A stretch of DNA of 64,000 nucleotides from Guillardia theta CCMP2712 (Eukaryota; Cryptophyceae; Pyrenomonadales; Geminigeraceae), in the NCBI RefSeq assembly GCF_000315625.1, contig NW_005434657.1, positions 939,430-1,003,429 on the forward strand, given 5' to 3'. Under the pieces are notes generated by a model, which saw only the letters and a program-made list of their open reading frames with translations, was not told the origin of the DNA and made no database searches. Made by a program: the position numbers and the translations under genes. Shown piece by piece: positions 1 through 10,551 of this stretch (within the stretch, counting starts at the first letter, position 1; each line of letters starts with the position of its first letter).

Positions 1-49
1 CTGTTTCGTTTTTTCCTCTTCCTCTACTGCCTCTGCTGGCTCCTAGAAG

Positions 50-192
50 CTGCCATGCTGACGTCCAAGGGGCAGACGAAGATGCGAGCGATGATGAAGA
101 AGTTTCTCGAGGTGACCAAGAAGCCCAAGCATGAAACACAAAACGAAAAGGTCGACCTAGAATTGTTAGTGCGGGAGGAGCTGACAGCATGA
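50..192 (+). CDS. 3' terminal exon of an unidentified gene (partial)
   Basis: The first 49 bases look like the end of an intron: a long pyrimidine tract ending in CAG-like 'tcctag'. After it, a reading frame runs without stop to TGA at 190-192. It encodes a short, highly charged basic tail rich in Lys, Met and Glu (for example KMRAMMKKFLEVTKKPK). No family is recognisable from about 46 residues. It would be the last exon of a plus-strand gene starting left of the window, converging on the NHL gene 140 bp away. The frame and splice site are inferred. Confidence 0.4.
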
Positions 193-332
193 TGCAGCTT
201 GTGGTTGACAATCCGACGAAATTCATCAACCTCGGTTGACAAAGGCAAAACTTAATGTTGTTGATCCTCTTCATAAAAGCAAAATGTAATCAAATAACAA
301 ATAACTTTCTGTCTTCTACTTGTACAACGGCG

Positions 333-2894
333 TCATCTGCTGCCCGTCATTTTCTCTAGACACTCTATCTTGGCCTTCGCCATTGCGAGTTCGCTCTCGT
401 AGAACTTGCGCAACTCCTCAGCTTTCATTCGTTCCGCATGGAGCTCTTGCTCGAGTCCAAAATTATGCGAGAGAGACAACGCCTTCATCTCCTTCCGCCG
501 CAGTGCCGTCTCCTTGTTTTTCTTCTTCTCATCTCGCAACTGATTCACCAGCACGTCGATCTTAGCCGATAGCGACTCAACTTCCTTGGCTTGGGACGAG
601 GAGAGGCCCTTCAAGGCAAGGATGTGTTGGCTCTGCTTTTCGAGTGACAGCTCCAGCTGAGTCTTCTCACTCTCGGTCTCGGCAAGTCTCTTCTGCAAGA
701 CAGTGACAGCAGCCAGCAGCTTTCTCGGGGACATGCTCTTCAGCTCCTCCATGTGAATCGCAGACAGTCCAGAATTGTTCCTGCTCGAACGTTCTGCAAG
801 GAGTTCAAGCCCTTCGAACGTGTACTCGCTGGTGTTGGGGGACTCTGAAGATGAGGATCGATTTTCCATGCTCGAGCTAGCGAGAAACAGAGGATATTCG
901 ACTTCGACACTTGACCTCGTCACTTCTGGTTGCAGTTGAGGACTGGGAGTTTGAGGGGAGAAGCTCTGCAGCAGGTCACTGACCGCATCAACGTTTCCTC
1001 CGAAGGGAGACTGAAGAGAGTCAGGACTGGTGGACGACTGCAGACTCAGAGGAGAAGAATTTCCACTCAACTGAAGCGCAGAAATCCCGCCAGCAGCTTC
1101 CCAGGAGTTATTCCCCAAGCTGTCTCGACGTGTCACGTCCCACTGCCATGGCTTGACTGGAGCTCCAACGTGCGAGGCACCATACTGCTCTTCGCTTGTC
1201 CTCAAGTCGGAACTCAAGTCGGAAGCCTCAAGCATATTTGATCGGTATCCACCACCAGAGGTGCACAGAGTAAGCCCCATCGTTGACTTCTTGTGGGGCA
1301 TTTCATTTGAAACAAACAAGCCCACCATATCCGGGGCACCGAAGTTGCGAGAGGATTCTTTTATCTCCTTCTGCTTCAAGTTCAGATGGCAGTGCATTAC
1401 CCGTCTCATCGAGGGACTGTTGCGCAAGGGACTGCTCGGATCGCTTATTTGACGCTGAATCTCCTCTGCAATCTGCAACGGAGACAACGACATGAGCCCG
1501 TCATCTTCCGTCAAAGAACTTATGGACAGCTCTACAGAAACACACCCACGCTTGTCCTCTTGCATGGCAGTCACAGAAAATCTTTTTGAGGTACTCGAGA
1601 CAGCACCAGCAATGTCAGATAAAATTCTAGATTCCATACGAAATCTCTCCTTGGCATCGTGAGAGTACTTTTCCCCAAAGGAAAGCGTGCAAGAAACTAT
1701 TCCAGTCATGCCCACGCAGTCACGAAATCCACCTTCCTTCCTGACATCTGAGGGGCTGTTTGATGATGAATCTTTCATCATGCATCGAGCAAGCAGTAAT
1801 TCTTCTGTCGGAGATTTTGGCCGAGTTTGATCAACATCTTCCATGTCATGGTTTACTTGTGTTGATCTTTCTCGATCTTCTTCAGAAAGGTTGCAAGATG
1901 GAGCCCAGCGATTTTGTGCCTGAGATATTTGCTTAATCGAATGATTCTTTCCATCCGTAGTAAAAATTTCTCTTTCTTCGACCATACAAATTCCCCACGG
2001 CCTGCTCAGCTTTGGCTCGTGGACTCGAGATCCTGGCTCCTGTCGCCCTACGAGTGTATGCACGAAGCCATGTCGTGTAATGCAGCGAATGGAGTCATTG
2101 CGGGAATCAGCAACAAAGATATTTCCCTGCTGATCACAAGCGATGAAGCATGGCTCATTGAAGGTCGCTTGAGACGCTTCCCCATCTCTGTGACCACATT
2201 CACCAGTACCGGCGATTGTCGTCACTGAGTTTGCAGCAAAATCAACTCTTCTGATCTTATGACTCTCTTGTTCAGAAACAATCAAAGTGTTCGTCAGAGC
2301 ATCCCAAGCTAAACCGTATGGGAATGAAAAGGAGGCATTAAGCAAGGTCCCATCGCGACTTTCCCCTTCTCCACTGCCAGCCACAGTCTCAAGAAACATA
2401 TCTTGTGAGCGAAGGCGCCGAATTCGGTGGTTTGAGCTGTCAGCTATATACAAGTCTCCATGTGGATCGAATGTCAGTCCGCGTGGCCCATTCAATCGAC
2501 CTGATTCATGACTTCCGTCTTGGCATCCTCGCCTTCCGCATCCAGCTACAACGCTGATATCCCATAAGCCCGAAGACCCACGACTAAGAGCTGCCACCAC
2601 ATGCGATTTGCAATACGAGACAAAAACTTCTCCGGAGGCATTCAAAGTAAGACCTCTGGGTTGTTCGAGTTCAACCTTGTACTGAGAGCATGCGAATTGA
2701 AGAGTTTCAATACAACCGTCCTCAGATACTGTTTTGATGCAATTGTTTCCGGCATCGGCCACAAGCATCAGCTTTGCTCCATAAGAACGCAAGCAGCATA
2801 TCCCTGCTGGTCTCTTGAGCTCCTGTTCTTTGCCATCACCATGGCTGGATCCATCAAAAAAATTCGTCACTGAGATCTGTCCACTCATAGACAT
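333..2894 (-). CDS. NHL-repeat beta-propeller protein with C-terminal coiled coil
   Basis: Single-exon reading frame of 853 codons, starting at the ATG at 2894; the open frame extends 7 codons upstream but has no earlier ATG. Residues about 20-330 hold at least five NHL-type repeats with typical motifs (GPRGLTFDPHGDLYIADSSN, HRIRR, FNEPCFIACDQQGNIFVADS), giving an extracellular- or cytosol-type beta-propeller used for protein or ligand binding. The middle (about 340-730) is Ser-rich and of low complexity. The last about 120 residues are strongly heptad-like (LQKRLAETESEKTQLELSLEK and following), so a coiled coil for oligomerisation. There is no RING or B-box, so it is not a TRIM protein. No signal peptide or membrane segment is evident. 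The partner and pathway are unknown. Confidence 0.85.
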   Translation of the reverse strand: MSMSGQISVTNFFDGSSHGDGKEQELKRPAGICCLRSYGAKLMLVADAGNNCIKTVSEDGCIETLQFACSQYKVELEQPRGLTLNASGEVFVSYCKSHVVAALSRGSSGLWDISVVAGCGRRGCQDGSHESGRLNGPRGLTFDPHGDLYIADSSNHRIRRLRSQDMFLETVAGSGEGESRDGTLLNASFSFPYGLAWDALTNTLIVSEQESHKIRRVDFAANSVTTIAGTGECGHRDGEASQATFNEPCFIACDQQGNIFVADSRNDSIRCITRHGFVHTLVGRQEPGSRVHEPKLSRPWGICMVEEREIFTTDGKNHSIKQISQAQNRWAPSCNLSEEDRERSTQVNHDMEDVDQTRPKSPTEELLLARCMMKDSSSNSPSDVRKEGGFRDCVGMTGIVSCTLSFGEKYSHDAKERFRMESRILSDIAGAVSSTSKRFSVTAMQEDKRGCVSVELSISSLTEDDGLMSLSPLQIAEEIQRQISDPSSPLRNSPSMRRVMHCHLNLKQKEIKESSRNFGAPDMVGLFVSNEMPHKKSTMGLTLCTSGGGYRSNMLEASDLSSDLRTSEEQYGASHVGAPVKPWQWDVTRRDSLGNNSWEAAGGISALQLSGNSSPLSLQSSTSPDSLQSPFGGNVDAVSDLLQSFSPQTPSPQLQPEVTRSSVEVEYPLFLASSSMENRSSSSESPNTSEYTFEGLELLAERSSRNNSGLSAIHMEELKSMSPRKLLAAVTVLQKRLAETESEKTQLELSLEKQSQHILALKGLSSSQAKEVESLSAKIDVLVNQLRDEKKKNKETALRRKEMKALSLSHNFGLEQELHAERMKAEELRKFYESELAMAKAKIECLEKMTGSR

Positions 2895-3761
2895 GATCAG
2901 TTCTTTTGCAATCAAAAACCACGATGGTGAAAATTTGACAAGAGAGCTATACTGAAATATTTAACATACAGAAAGTCGGAGACGAAAATTAATCGTGAAG
3001 CGAGGTGGAGAAAATGTAAATATTTTCGACGAGAAGAAAGTTGTTACACCAATGACTTGTGAATCTATCGAAACTGTTCGAAATGTCAAAGATTAAATCT
3101 GATCTCAATGGCAACTTTCCGTAGTGTAAAAAACAAAAAAGTCTGCGCGTACACGCCAAGGTGAGAGCCAGAAGCTGATTGGAGGTCAAGAAAGATGTAG
3201 CCAAGCGCAATACGAAGCACGATCAAACCAAGAAGAGGATGTGGCAGAAAGCGGGAACAAGAGAGAAGCTGAAGCTGTCGAGCACAAAGGGAAAAGCGGG
3301 AGAAGCGGAAGATGATAGCCGCCTACAATACACTCTGCTCACAAACTCGCATATGCATGGTTCAGGGACGGTTATGGAGGGACTGGTCAGGGTTGGGTCA
3401 TCGATTGTTGGATATAGTACCGGTCTTCTGAGTTTACAAAGTAGGGGTACGACGGTTCAATCGATATATTTTCAGGGGGTGGGGGTGGGACATAACTGTT
3501 CGGTTTCAAGAGCTCCTCTCTGTTGATCTTGACTATAGCTACATTGACTACAAGCCTGCCTCGTCACAAGGCAAGCTGTGCACGCAAGTACGGGGTCATA
3601 TATCACTCAAATGTCTTGATTTTGGGGGTGGGGTAATCTTCTATAAAAAAAAAGTTGACGATTGAGTTCAATCGTCGTTTGACTATACATGTGTCGAACA
3701 ACTCGTTATAGTCAAACAACGGGCCTGCCTCGCCGGAGACGGCTAACAGAGTCAAAAAATG
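2895..3761. other. Intergenic, no convincing gene
   Basis: Upstream region of the NHL gene. A plus-strand frame at 3179-3526 begins with a Lys-rich stretch but has no ATG near its start and no homology I recognise. From about 3360 the sequence becomes GT/GA-rich. I see no structural RNA until the tRNA at 3762. Confidence 0.5.
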
Positions 3762-3834
3762 CAACCCTGACGAGACTCGAACTCGCAATCTCCTGATCCG
3801 AAGTCAGACGCCTTGTCCATTAGGCCACAGGGTC
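3762..3834 (-). tRNA. tRNA-Arg (anticodon UCG), intronless
   Basis: The reverse complement folds as a standard 73-nt tRNA. The acceptor stem GACCCTG pairs with CAGGGTT (one G-U at the end). The D arm contains GGCCTAATGGACAAGGC. The anticodon arm is TCTGA-CTTCGGA-TCAGG with anticodon TCG at positions 34-36. The T arm is GCGAG-TTCGAGT-CTCGT. A run of T follows the 3' end on the minus strand (ATTTTTTGAC), matching a pol III terminator. CCA is not encoded, as expected in eukaryotes. Confidence 0.93.
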
Positions 3835-5086
3835 ACGTGAAGAGACCAGAATCATCAGAGTTTATATACACTCGCTCTTTCAAGACCCACACATAAGCCA
3901 GAGGGTTGCAGGGACACCCCCTATTTTGTTGGAACACCCCACCCTTGACATGTCCCGTTCTTCGTCACCCCATGCACTTCCTTTCAGATCCAACTACCCA
4001 CCCTTTGGTAATGTCCGACCCACCCCTTTCAGGACGCAAACCATTTGGCTTAGTATTTTTTTAGTAGTATATCCATAACCCCCCTCTCTGTTATGGAAGT
4101 CATGATTAGGGTGCCTCTAGGACCGGTAACGCCATCTCTTTTCATGGAAGGGGTAGGGTCCTCTACATGGGTACCTGAGATCTTTTGGTTGGTTTCAGCA
4201 GGGTAGGGTAGAACAAGATAGGCATGGGCTGGAGGGGTGGAGAGGAGAGAGGATGGACTATGGAGATGGGGGTGAGGGTACCACTGTACTACTCGTCTGT
4301 TGTAATTGGGGATGGGGTGGTTCAAAAAGAACCCTGGGCATATTTGAGGGGTACGGATACCTGTACAGACACCTCCCATGGGGGGTGGGGATGTGGTAGG
4401 GGACAGTCAGGTGCGATAACCATGTAAGAGGAGGAAAACGAATCCATGAATAGTGTAGAAAAGGAGAATCGCGAGAGTTTAGATGCAAGATAACAAGGCT
4501 TGATCTTATTAGCAATGACCTGGATGGATTCTTATATAGTAAAACACTAGATGACAAAGTGCATCCAATCAGGCTGCAGAGGGTTTATTTCTGGCCCACA
4601 TTTGCAAAAACAGAATGTTCAGGATAACCTTGAATAGCATACTAAGTCAAGATCGATTCTCAGGAGGTTCAATTCAAAGAGCTTATGTTCAGTGCAATCA
4701 GCTGGAGTCGAAGAATTCATGTTTACTGGAACAGGTTCATCTCAGAAATCATCAGAGCATCATAGTTAGACAGCAAATGAGAACTTATCGTGTTGAACAT
4801 GGATGTAACTCAAACGTACATGAAATATGACAGAAACTTGAGTCGAAAATAAGTTTTGAAGAAGTAAGGGCAGAGTGGAGGTTGAACCTGTTTTCATGAT
4901 CGATTTCGGTCTTGTTAAAAGAGCATGAGGTTGCGAGTGGACTGACTTATCAACAACAGCGTATGCATTGAACACTGGCTGAGTTGCTACATTCAAAAAA
5001 TTCTATGAATAATCAGCGACATTAGGTATGCAGACTGTATGGTTCTAATCTCTTGTCTTATGGTTCTTGCAGAACCTGTTGGGACC
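3835..5086. other. Spacer rich in GGGTAGGG / CCCCACCC motifs
   Basis: No gene is supported. About 3880-4430 is dominated by C4-5A and G3-4T runs with repeated (G)GGTAGGG and its complement, the same texture seen at about 37-38.4, 39.3-40, 47.2-47.5 and 53.4-53.7 kb. From about 4440 to 5086 the sequence is ordinary AT-rich upstream DNA of the phosphatase gene. Confidence 0.5.
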
Positions 5087-7727
5087 ATGAAGCTCAATCT
5101 TTTCTCAATTTTAGCTGTGTTATGTTGTTTTGATAAGTCTCTTGCATTTACGGGATCATTTGTTCAATCGCCATTGCAACGAGTCGTTTTGCATAAATCT
5201 GCCTGCAAGGTGCGATCAGTTTTGTTCCTAGTGGTTCTCTTATTCGATTCATTGGTCAGCTACAGCACATACGTGTTTATTCTCAGCGAGCAAATGTCGT
5301 CTGCAATGCTCAACCTTTGAAAAGAATCAAAAGCCTTTTTCGATCGGAAAAGAAGCAGGTGGTTTGCATATGCTTGACTTGAGCACATTGAATCTTCGAT
5401 TTTTATCACACAGCCCGAGGTAGACATAGTCGTACCGACTTTTTTCCCGCAAGCGGAGCGAATCATTGCAAGTATGGTTGCTCCAAACGAATTGATGCAC
5501 TTCTCACATTCTCTACAGTTGGTGATGTCCATGGCGACGTGGATGCTCTGCATGAATGCTTGAAGGTCACGATAGTTCGGCAGTTGATTAATAGGTTGTT
5601 GAATGTTTTCTTAATTCCAGGTTGCAAATCTAGTAGATGATGGATGGAATTGGATAGGAGGAGCTGCACATCTAGTGCAGGTAAGAATCCATTGTTGGTG
5701 CTCTCTTCATTTCCGAGCAGGTTGGCGATATTCTTGACCGGGGAATGGAAGAGCGAAGGTTCATGGCTAGAGATGTTTCTAAACAATATTGATGGATGTA
5801 GGGCAGATGTCTGCAGTCCTTGTTAGATTTGAAGCAAAAAGTTGGATTACGCCTTACGGCTATGTCTCTTCTAAAAACTTTTCAGGCGGCAGATGCGGGG
5901 GGAGCTGTGCATGTGCTCCTGGGAAATCATGAAGTATCTCTTTTGAAGTACTGTTCTCACATTAATCAGTGTTGATCGTAGGTTATGAATGTAGATTTGG
6001 ATTTCAGATACGTCTCGCCGCGAGAAAATGCATGGTTTGGCTGGGAATTTTTGGACAGAAGACCCAAGAGTGGTAGCATGTTGGTAAACATCGCAGACGA
6101 GATTTCGGCAATCAGTGAGACTTTCTCACGGTAGTCTACCATGGAGAGATTGACTTGCGTGGCCATAGGATTTCCGGCGTACATGAGAGAAAGAGTGTAT
6201 GCTTTCAGGCCCGGTGGTGGAGCGGCTCGTTGCTTGTCCAAAATGCCAATCGCCATACAAATAGGGGATTCTGTTTTCGTTCATGGAGGTTTGAGATTGC
6301 AGCATGTCGAGTATGGTCTGGAGAAGTTGAATCAGGAGACTGCGGTTCGATCAAGTCCTTGATATCTTCTCAAGCTCATCTTGCTCTCAGGCTTGGCTGT
6401 ATGGAAGTCCACGGTATACGAATTTCCCCAAGGTGCTCCTTTCTACCTTGTTGCTGTAGAGCATGACAAATAAGCTCAAGCCAAGAATGATCGACGATAT
6501 CAACTCGCCTATCTGGTCAAGAATTTATTCTGTGCCTTCTCCAAAGCGAGATGCCGAGGTAAGATTTGTTGCTATTTAAATGTTGGATCTTGTGGTTATG
6601 ATTTTGTCTTGGTAGCTGGAGCTTGAACAAGTACTCGAGAAACTAAATGCAAAGCGAATGGTAGTTGGCCATACTCCGCAGCTTCGTGGGATAAACGCGT
6701 TTGTAACTCAGAACGGATATGAGGTAACTTGTTTTCATGCATTCTAATGTGACGAGATTTAGGTGTGGAGGACAGACACGGGTATGTCCCAAGGGATGAT
6801 GTCCGGCCCTATCGAGTGTCTGGAGGTAGATGAATAGGTCGATGGTTTGACCTCCTCACGACCTGTCAGATCCTCGAAGATGGGAGGGTACATGTCCTCA
6901 CCCAAGCTGGAATTGTTCCTGCCGCAATGCGCATGCCCGAAGCTGGTGGGACTCTAGGAAATCTTGAGTTCGATGTCCTTGACTTCTACGACAGAAGGAG
7001 AGTTCATCAATGTTTGTGATGTTGACAGCGGAATTTGTACCCCGATGCCGGTCTGTCCAGAAGAATTCAGTTTGTGGTGGGTTGGTGATTGGAGATGAAC
7101 AGGAGGAAGTCATGAAGATTCAGCTCAAGGAAGCAGCAGCAGCAGACTTTTCTGAAGGGCTGGTTGTGGATGTCGTCAATGCCCAGGAGATTGTGGCCAT
7201 AGGTCCAGACGAGGCACCGCGAAATCTTTTAGAGAAGAAGGACAAGGTAGGCAAAGATGCAGGTTTGTCTGAGATAGTTGACTCTTTGCAGGCAGAGATC
7301 GAAGTCCTCAGAACGCTGGATGATAGTTCAATGCCAACGGAACAGGTGAATTCTAATTATCAAAGCATAAAGCGCTCACTTGTGACGATGCAGAGACTCA
7401 CTTTCCTCCTTGAGCGCCTAATTGCGGATGCTATCAGACGTGAGGACGAGACTTTGACAAAGGTTCCGTTTTCCTGGTGACAATTCTTGTTTTGTGCTGA
7501 TGCTTACCGCAGAAAACTGTCAAAGATGTGCTCAAGAAGGTGGTTGGCACGCAGATAGTTGACGATTACGCCGAGTTCATCGGCAAGGAGGTGAAGCTGT
7601 GGTGAGATGACTGCCGCTTGAGCTGATGATGAAGTCCTAGGTGGATCGCATCATCTCTGATGATGACCCCGAGTATGGCAAGTACGTTAATCGTATCTTG
7701 GAGAAATATGGGACGCTTGTGAAATAG
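5087..7727 (+). CDS. Shewanella-like (SLP/PPP-type) metallophosphatase, plastid-targeted
   Basis: Calcineurin-like Ser/Thr or Tyr phosphatase of the SLP family, spread over short GT-AG exons: 5087-5209, 5287-5358, 5414-5471, 5519-5565, 5621-5680, 5721-5758, 5807-5840, 5886-5933, 5982-6072, 6169-6344, 6391-6413, 6462-6558, 6616-6723, 6763-6825, 6870 onward. The joined frame gives the PPP metal-site motifs in order: GDVHGD, GDILDRG, GNHE, FVHGG and VGHTPQ. The N-terminus MKLNLFSILAVLCC...SLA is a signal peptide followed by Phe at +1 (FTGSF), the signal for import into a red complex plastid. If exon 15 is read through, the protein ends at TGA 7017-7019 (395 aa). If the phase-0 intron 7002-7060 is removed, it gains five more exons (7061-7246, 7292-7345, 7394-7462, 7513-7590, 7641-7727) and a helical tail, 547 aa in all. 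All phases add up in both versions. Confidence 0.85.
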
Positions 7728-8214
7728 GAGAAGCAGCCTCCTAAATCTGAAATGCAGTTGCGAATGAATGCTTGGTGGCAATTCGTATTCCCGCTTCCTT
7801 TGGTTTGCCTTTCACTCGGCTCCCTCTGCCTCTCTTGCTCAGCTGTTCTAAGGTGGGGTTTAGTTCTCAAGTAGATCTTTCTGTAGAAACTGCTGTGAGG
7901 ATTCAAAAGTAAGAAGGGAACACTCATCAAGCGCACATCTGCCGCAACAGACTGAGCCGCAGTGTAAAGCACATGAGGACGGGTAGAGACCATGAACCAA
8001 TGCTAGCTGGGCAATGCAGAAGTATTATGGTGTGCGACTGAGGCTCAGGAAGCACAAGGGAGATTGCAGAAGTAGAAAGTAGAAAAGGTACAGCAGAGCA
8101 GAAGCACGGCTGCCGTAGGGGCCAGCCAAGTCGGGCCGAATTGCCGAATAGGTAGGCTGAGGCGGGCTCACGAAGTTACAAGGAACTTGGCTGCAACTTC
8201 CGGTCAAGGTTTGG
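7728..8214. other. Intergenic with a diverged scrap of the ORF1-element 3' region
   Basis: No gene is supported. The stretch at about 8035-8105 (ACTGAGGCTCAGGAAGC, then GCAGAAGTAGAAAGTAGAAA) resembles the 3' region of the telomere-associated element at 30855-30905, so this is probably a degraded copy. The rest is unassigned. Confidence 0.4.
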
Positions 8215-8283
8215 TATAGTTTAAACAGCTTCAAGTTCTAAGTATGGTTCTTCAGTATGATGAAAAGTGTTCGCAACATGCTG
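8215..8283 (+). mobile_element. Truncated 5' end of ORF1 of the telomere-associated non-LTR element
   Basis: From about 8215 the sequence matches the ORF1 start of the elements at 28.5 and 55.8 kb, including AAGTATGGTTCTTCAGTATG and GTTCGCAAC.TGCTG, with a one-base insertion (GAAAAGTG) that breaks the frame. It stops abruptly at TTTAGGG. Only the first about 15 codons remain. Confidence 0.75.
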
Positions 8284-8305
8284 TTTAGGGTTTAGGCCTA
8301 AACCC
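8284..8305. repeat. Head-to-head telomere repeat palindrome
   Basis: TTTAGGGTTTAGG is followed directly by CCTAAACCC, making the 18-bp perfect palindrome GGGTTTAGGCCTAAACCC at 8288-8305. This is the signature expected from end-to-end joining of two TTTAGGG telomere tracts. A retroelement scrap lies on its left and the Cys-rich gene remnant on its right. Confidence 0.85.
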
Positions 8306-8317
8306 TTCCTTGATGAT

Positions 8318-8512
8318 ATTGGAACGCTTCTGTCTGCTATGATGTCAACGAATGCCTTACTCCGTCTGCACCAACACGTACGGGGGCTACGAATGCTCTT
8401 GCAACGCCAATTTCTACCTGGACGCGTCCGGAATATGCGATCGCTGTCCAGCAGGCATGACTTCCAGCATCGGATCGACTTCGATCAACCAGTGCTTCTG
8501 TCCGCCCATCAG
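8318..8512 (+). pseudogene. Cys-rich extracellular protein remnant, piece 1 (EGF/GCC2-GCC3-like)
   Basis: First of four collinear pieces (also 9905-10394, 14765-15905, 21921-23035) of one cysteine-rich secreted or surface protein. The frame shows DVNEC, then after a small frameshift a calcium-EGF-like stretch (SVCTNTYGGYECSCNANF), then GICDRCPAGMTSS and STSINQCFC, typical of GCC2/GCC3 (ephrin-receptor-like) repeats. The frame break between DVNEC and the rest shows it was decaying independently of the insertions. It is interrupted at 8513 by the 321-bp repeat/LINE-like insert. Confidence 0.65.
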
Positions 8513-8833
8513 ACAGACGAACAAGGTCTGCGAGTCCCTTCAACAACCATATGAACTTTGTTTGCTTCGCAAACTGCACGATGCACCATCATCCGCACCC
8601 TTATCACAAAAGCATCTTCTCCCCTTACCCCGCAGTTGTGCCATTATCCCATCCCGGTCAACATTACAAAAGTCACAAGGAGTCATTCTTATTCCATGCT
8701 GCATATCATCGAATATTCCAATCCGTCTGTACCGAACTACACCAAAACATCTCTACACTTTTCGCCCTCCCCCGCTCTTCCTAAGCAAGTCCACCACCGT
8801 CATCCACGACAAATGGCCAAACCTTGGCGTCGC
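8513..8833 (-). repeat. 321-bp direct repeat, copy 1
   Basis: Matches 12515-12835 over its full length with a single difference seen by eye (CCGTCTG versus CCGTTTG). In both places it lies at the 3' side of a minus-strand LINE-like fragment, and the ORFs of both fragments run into it and end with the same residues (ATPRFGHLSWMTVVDLL...). It therefore behaves as a shared 3' tail of two otherwise different elements. Confidence 0.88.
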
Positions 8834-9904
8834 GTCCCATTCTCCTCTTGCGTCCTTGTATATTTCCATAAGAAAGTTTTTACACTGATCATACACAATG
8901 GTAAGCAGGATATCCTTATCCCCTGTTTCCGAAATGCCATTCTGTACAAATTGCTCTTGTATTCGCCTTGGCCCATTTGAAACTGGTAGGGAGTAAGCTG
9001 CTCTCGTCCCCTTCCACTGTATTGTCATTCACTGTTTGCCTGATTCTGTCATCAACCTCGCCGCCATCGCTGTCCTCTGCATCTTCCATCCCATCCTCCA
9101 TCTCCCCATCCTCAGTCACTCTGCCAGATAGGTCCCCGTGTCCCTTCCATGCCTTACCCCATCCTCCTGCGCCGCACACCCGTACTCGCCTGTGAAACAC
9201 TTACCCCTCTCTTGATCTCTTTCATGCCTTCTTCCAATCCCTTGATAGCGCCTTTCAGCTCTTCCAATGTATCCTGTATCCCTTGCATCTTCGCATTCAT
9301 TTTCTCTCTCCACTTGCCATCTCCTTGCCTTGTTATACATTCTCCATACTTGTCCTCCGCTGCTGCCTTCACGCCTGCATCCATACCTGTTCCTCCATTC
9401 TCCAACGAATTGGCTAGTGGACGATTCTCTGCGATTGTGTTGTATCCACCCATATAAGCGGACGCATCTCGTGCGGCCGCTCCTCCTGAATTTCCCCACT
9501 CGCATGCACAGTAAGTGTGGTGTTTGTGCGTAGTTTACTCTTAAGTGAACTTAGAGACTTCTATCTTCTGCTTCTCTGTCTTCTTCATCCTTACCTTACT
9601 CGTGACGTCGACAATCTCTGTGTTGTGTATACAACAGATTGCTCGAAAAATTGAATCAGCTGAAGTGCGGAAGCAAGCTGCAAGCTTCTCTTCCATTGTT
9701 GCATTTGTTTCTGTCAAGTGATTGATAGACCCTCTCATCTCGGTAATGTTCCCGTTGATGCCGTCTACGGACCCTTTCATTTCCTCCATTGATCGGATCG
9801 TGATGACATGAGGAGGCAAACCAGTAGGTTTTCTGCCATTCCCGTCAATTGAAATGTATCGGCTCAACAATGGTAGAAATTCATTCTGCTTTCCCTGCTT
9901 TCAC
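8834..9904 (-). mobile_element. LINE-like ORF1 fragment with coiled coil (interrupted by a solo LTR)
   Basis: On the minus strand a frame starts at about 9870 and continues, after removal of the solo LTR at 9438-9636 and one TSD copy, without break: ...SADSIFRAI joins AENRPLANSLENGG. It encodes a heptad-rich protein (MEEMKGSVDGINGNITEMRG; MQGIQDTLEELKGAIKGLEE). Further 3' the frame decays before the 321-bp tail. The 49-bp piece coding for DAGVKAAAEDKYGE recurs in plus orientation at 24749-24797, so the ORF is repeated in this genome. A role as retroelement ORF1 is inferred from the coiled coil and the shared LINE 3' tail; no enzymatic domain is present. Confidence 0.55.
9438..9636 (+). mobile_element. 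Solo LTR with 5-bp target-site duplication GATTG
   Basis: Begins TGTTGTATCC and ends GTGTATACAACA like the LTRs of the chromovirus at 15906-21920, but is diverged and lacks about 50 bp near its 5' end. GATTG at 9433-9437 is repeated at 9637-9641. It sits inside the coiled-coil ORF, whose frame is restored when LTR plus one TSD are removed, so it is the product of LTR-LTR recombination of an older insertion. Confidence 0.9.
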
Positions 9905-10394
9905 ATTTGAAGAATGGTTCCAGGCCCGCAAGTACGGCCTTGCCCTGCCAATTCCACATCTAGCCTCGGCTCTACTAGTTTCGGCTCCTGTCTCTGGCTT
10001 CCCGGCTACAAGCGCAGCGATACGATGATCACGCAGATCAAAACTTGCGTCTGTCCCGGAGTGTTTCGCTGCCTGTCCACCGACCTATTACAGCGCGTAT
10101 CAGCCCTATTACTGCTACAGACCCGAAATGAGGCGAGATTGTCCGTGCCCAGCGGGCTGGTGGCAATACTGGGTTCGACCATAACCGCGCCAAACACTAA
10201 CATTTCCTGCGTCCCCTGCGGGCCTGGAACGTCTGCGCTCCCTGTCCTATTCTGAAGCATACGCTTTGGACAAGGCCTGCAATCGCTGTCCCGCCTTCAC
10301 CGCTTCCGCTGCTGGCTCTTAGACTGCCAGTGCGTAGCTGGCTACACAAACTTCAATGGTTCCAATGGATGCGTCCCGTGCGCTGCATGCTGAA
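9905..10394 (+). pseudogene. Cys-rich extracellular protein remnant, piece 2
   Basis: Continues the pattern of piece 1: CPANSTSSLGSTSFGSCL, later ACNRCPAFTASAAGS then a TAG, then DCQCVAGYTNFNGSNGCVPC. Frameshifts and at least one stop codon interrupt it. Ends near 10394, where unrelated sequence leading into the coiled-coil gene begins. Confidence 0.6.
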
Positions 10395-10551
10395 CATTGA
10401 GTAAAGAAAGGCTACCGGCGGCAGCAAAGCTTCCGTTATGAGGAGTAACGGATATTTTCCCGCCTTTTTTCTACCCCCTACCCCCAAATCTCTGATGAGG
10501 TACCCCCGGCAGCATCCGAGGCTGGACGCCACAAACTTCAGTGCGGCGGCC

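Noticed and set aside
3179-3526. 115-codon plus-strand frame with a Lys-rich start
   Set aside because: No ATG at its start, no splice context and the second half lies in repeat-like DNA.
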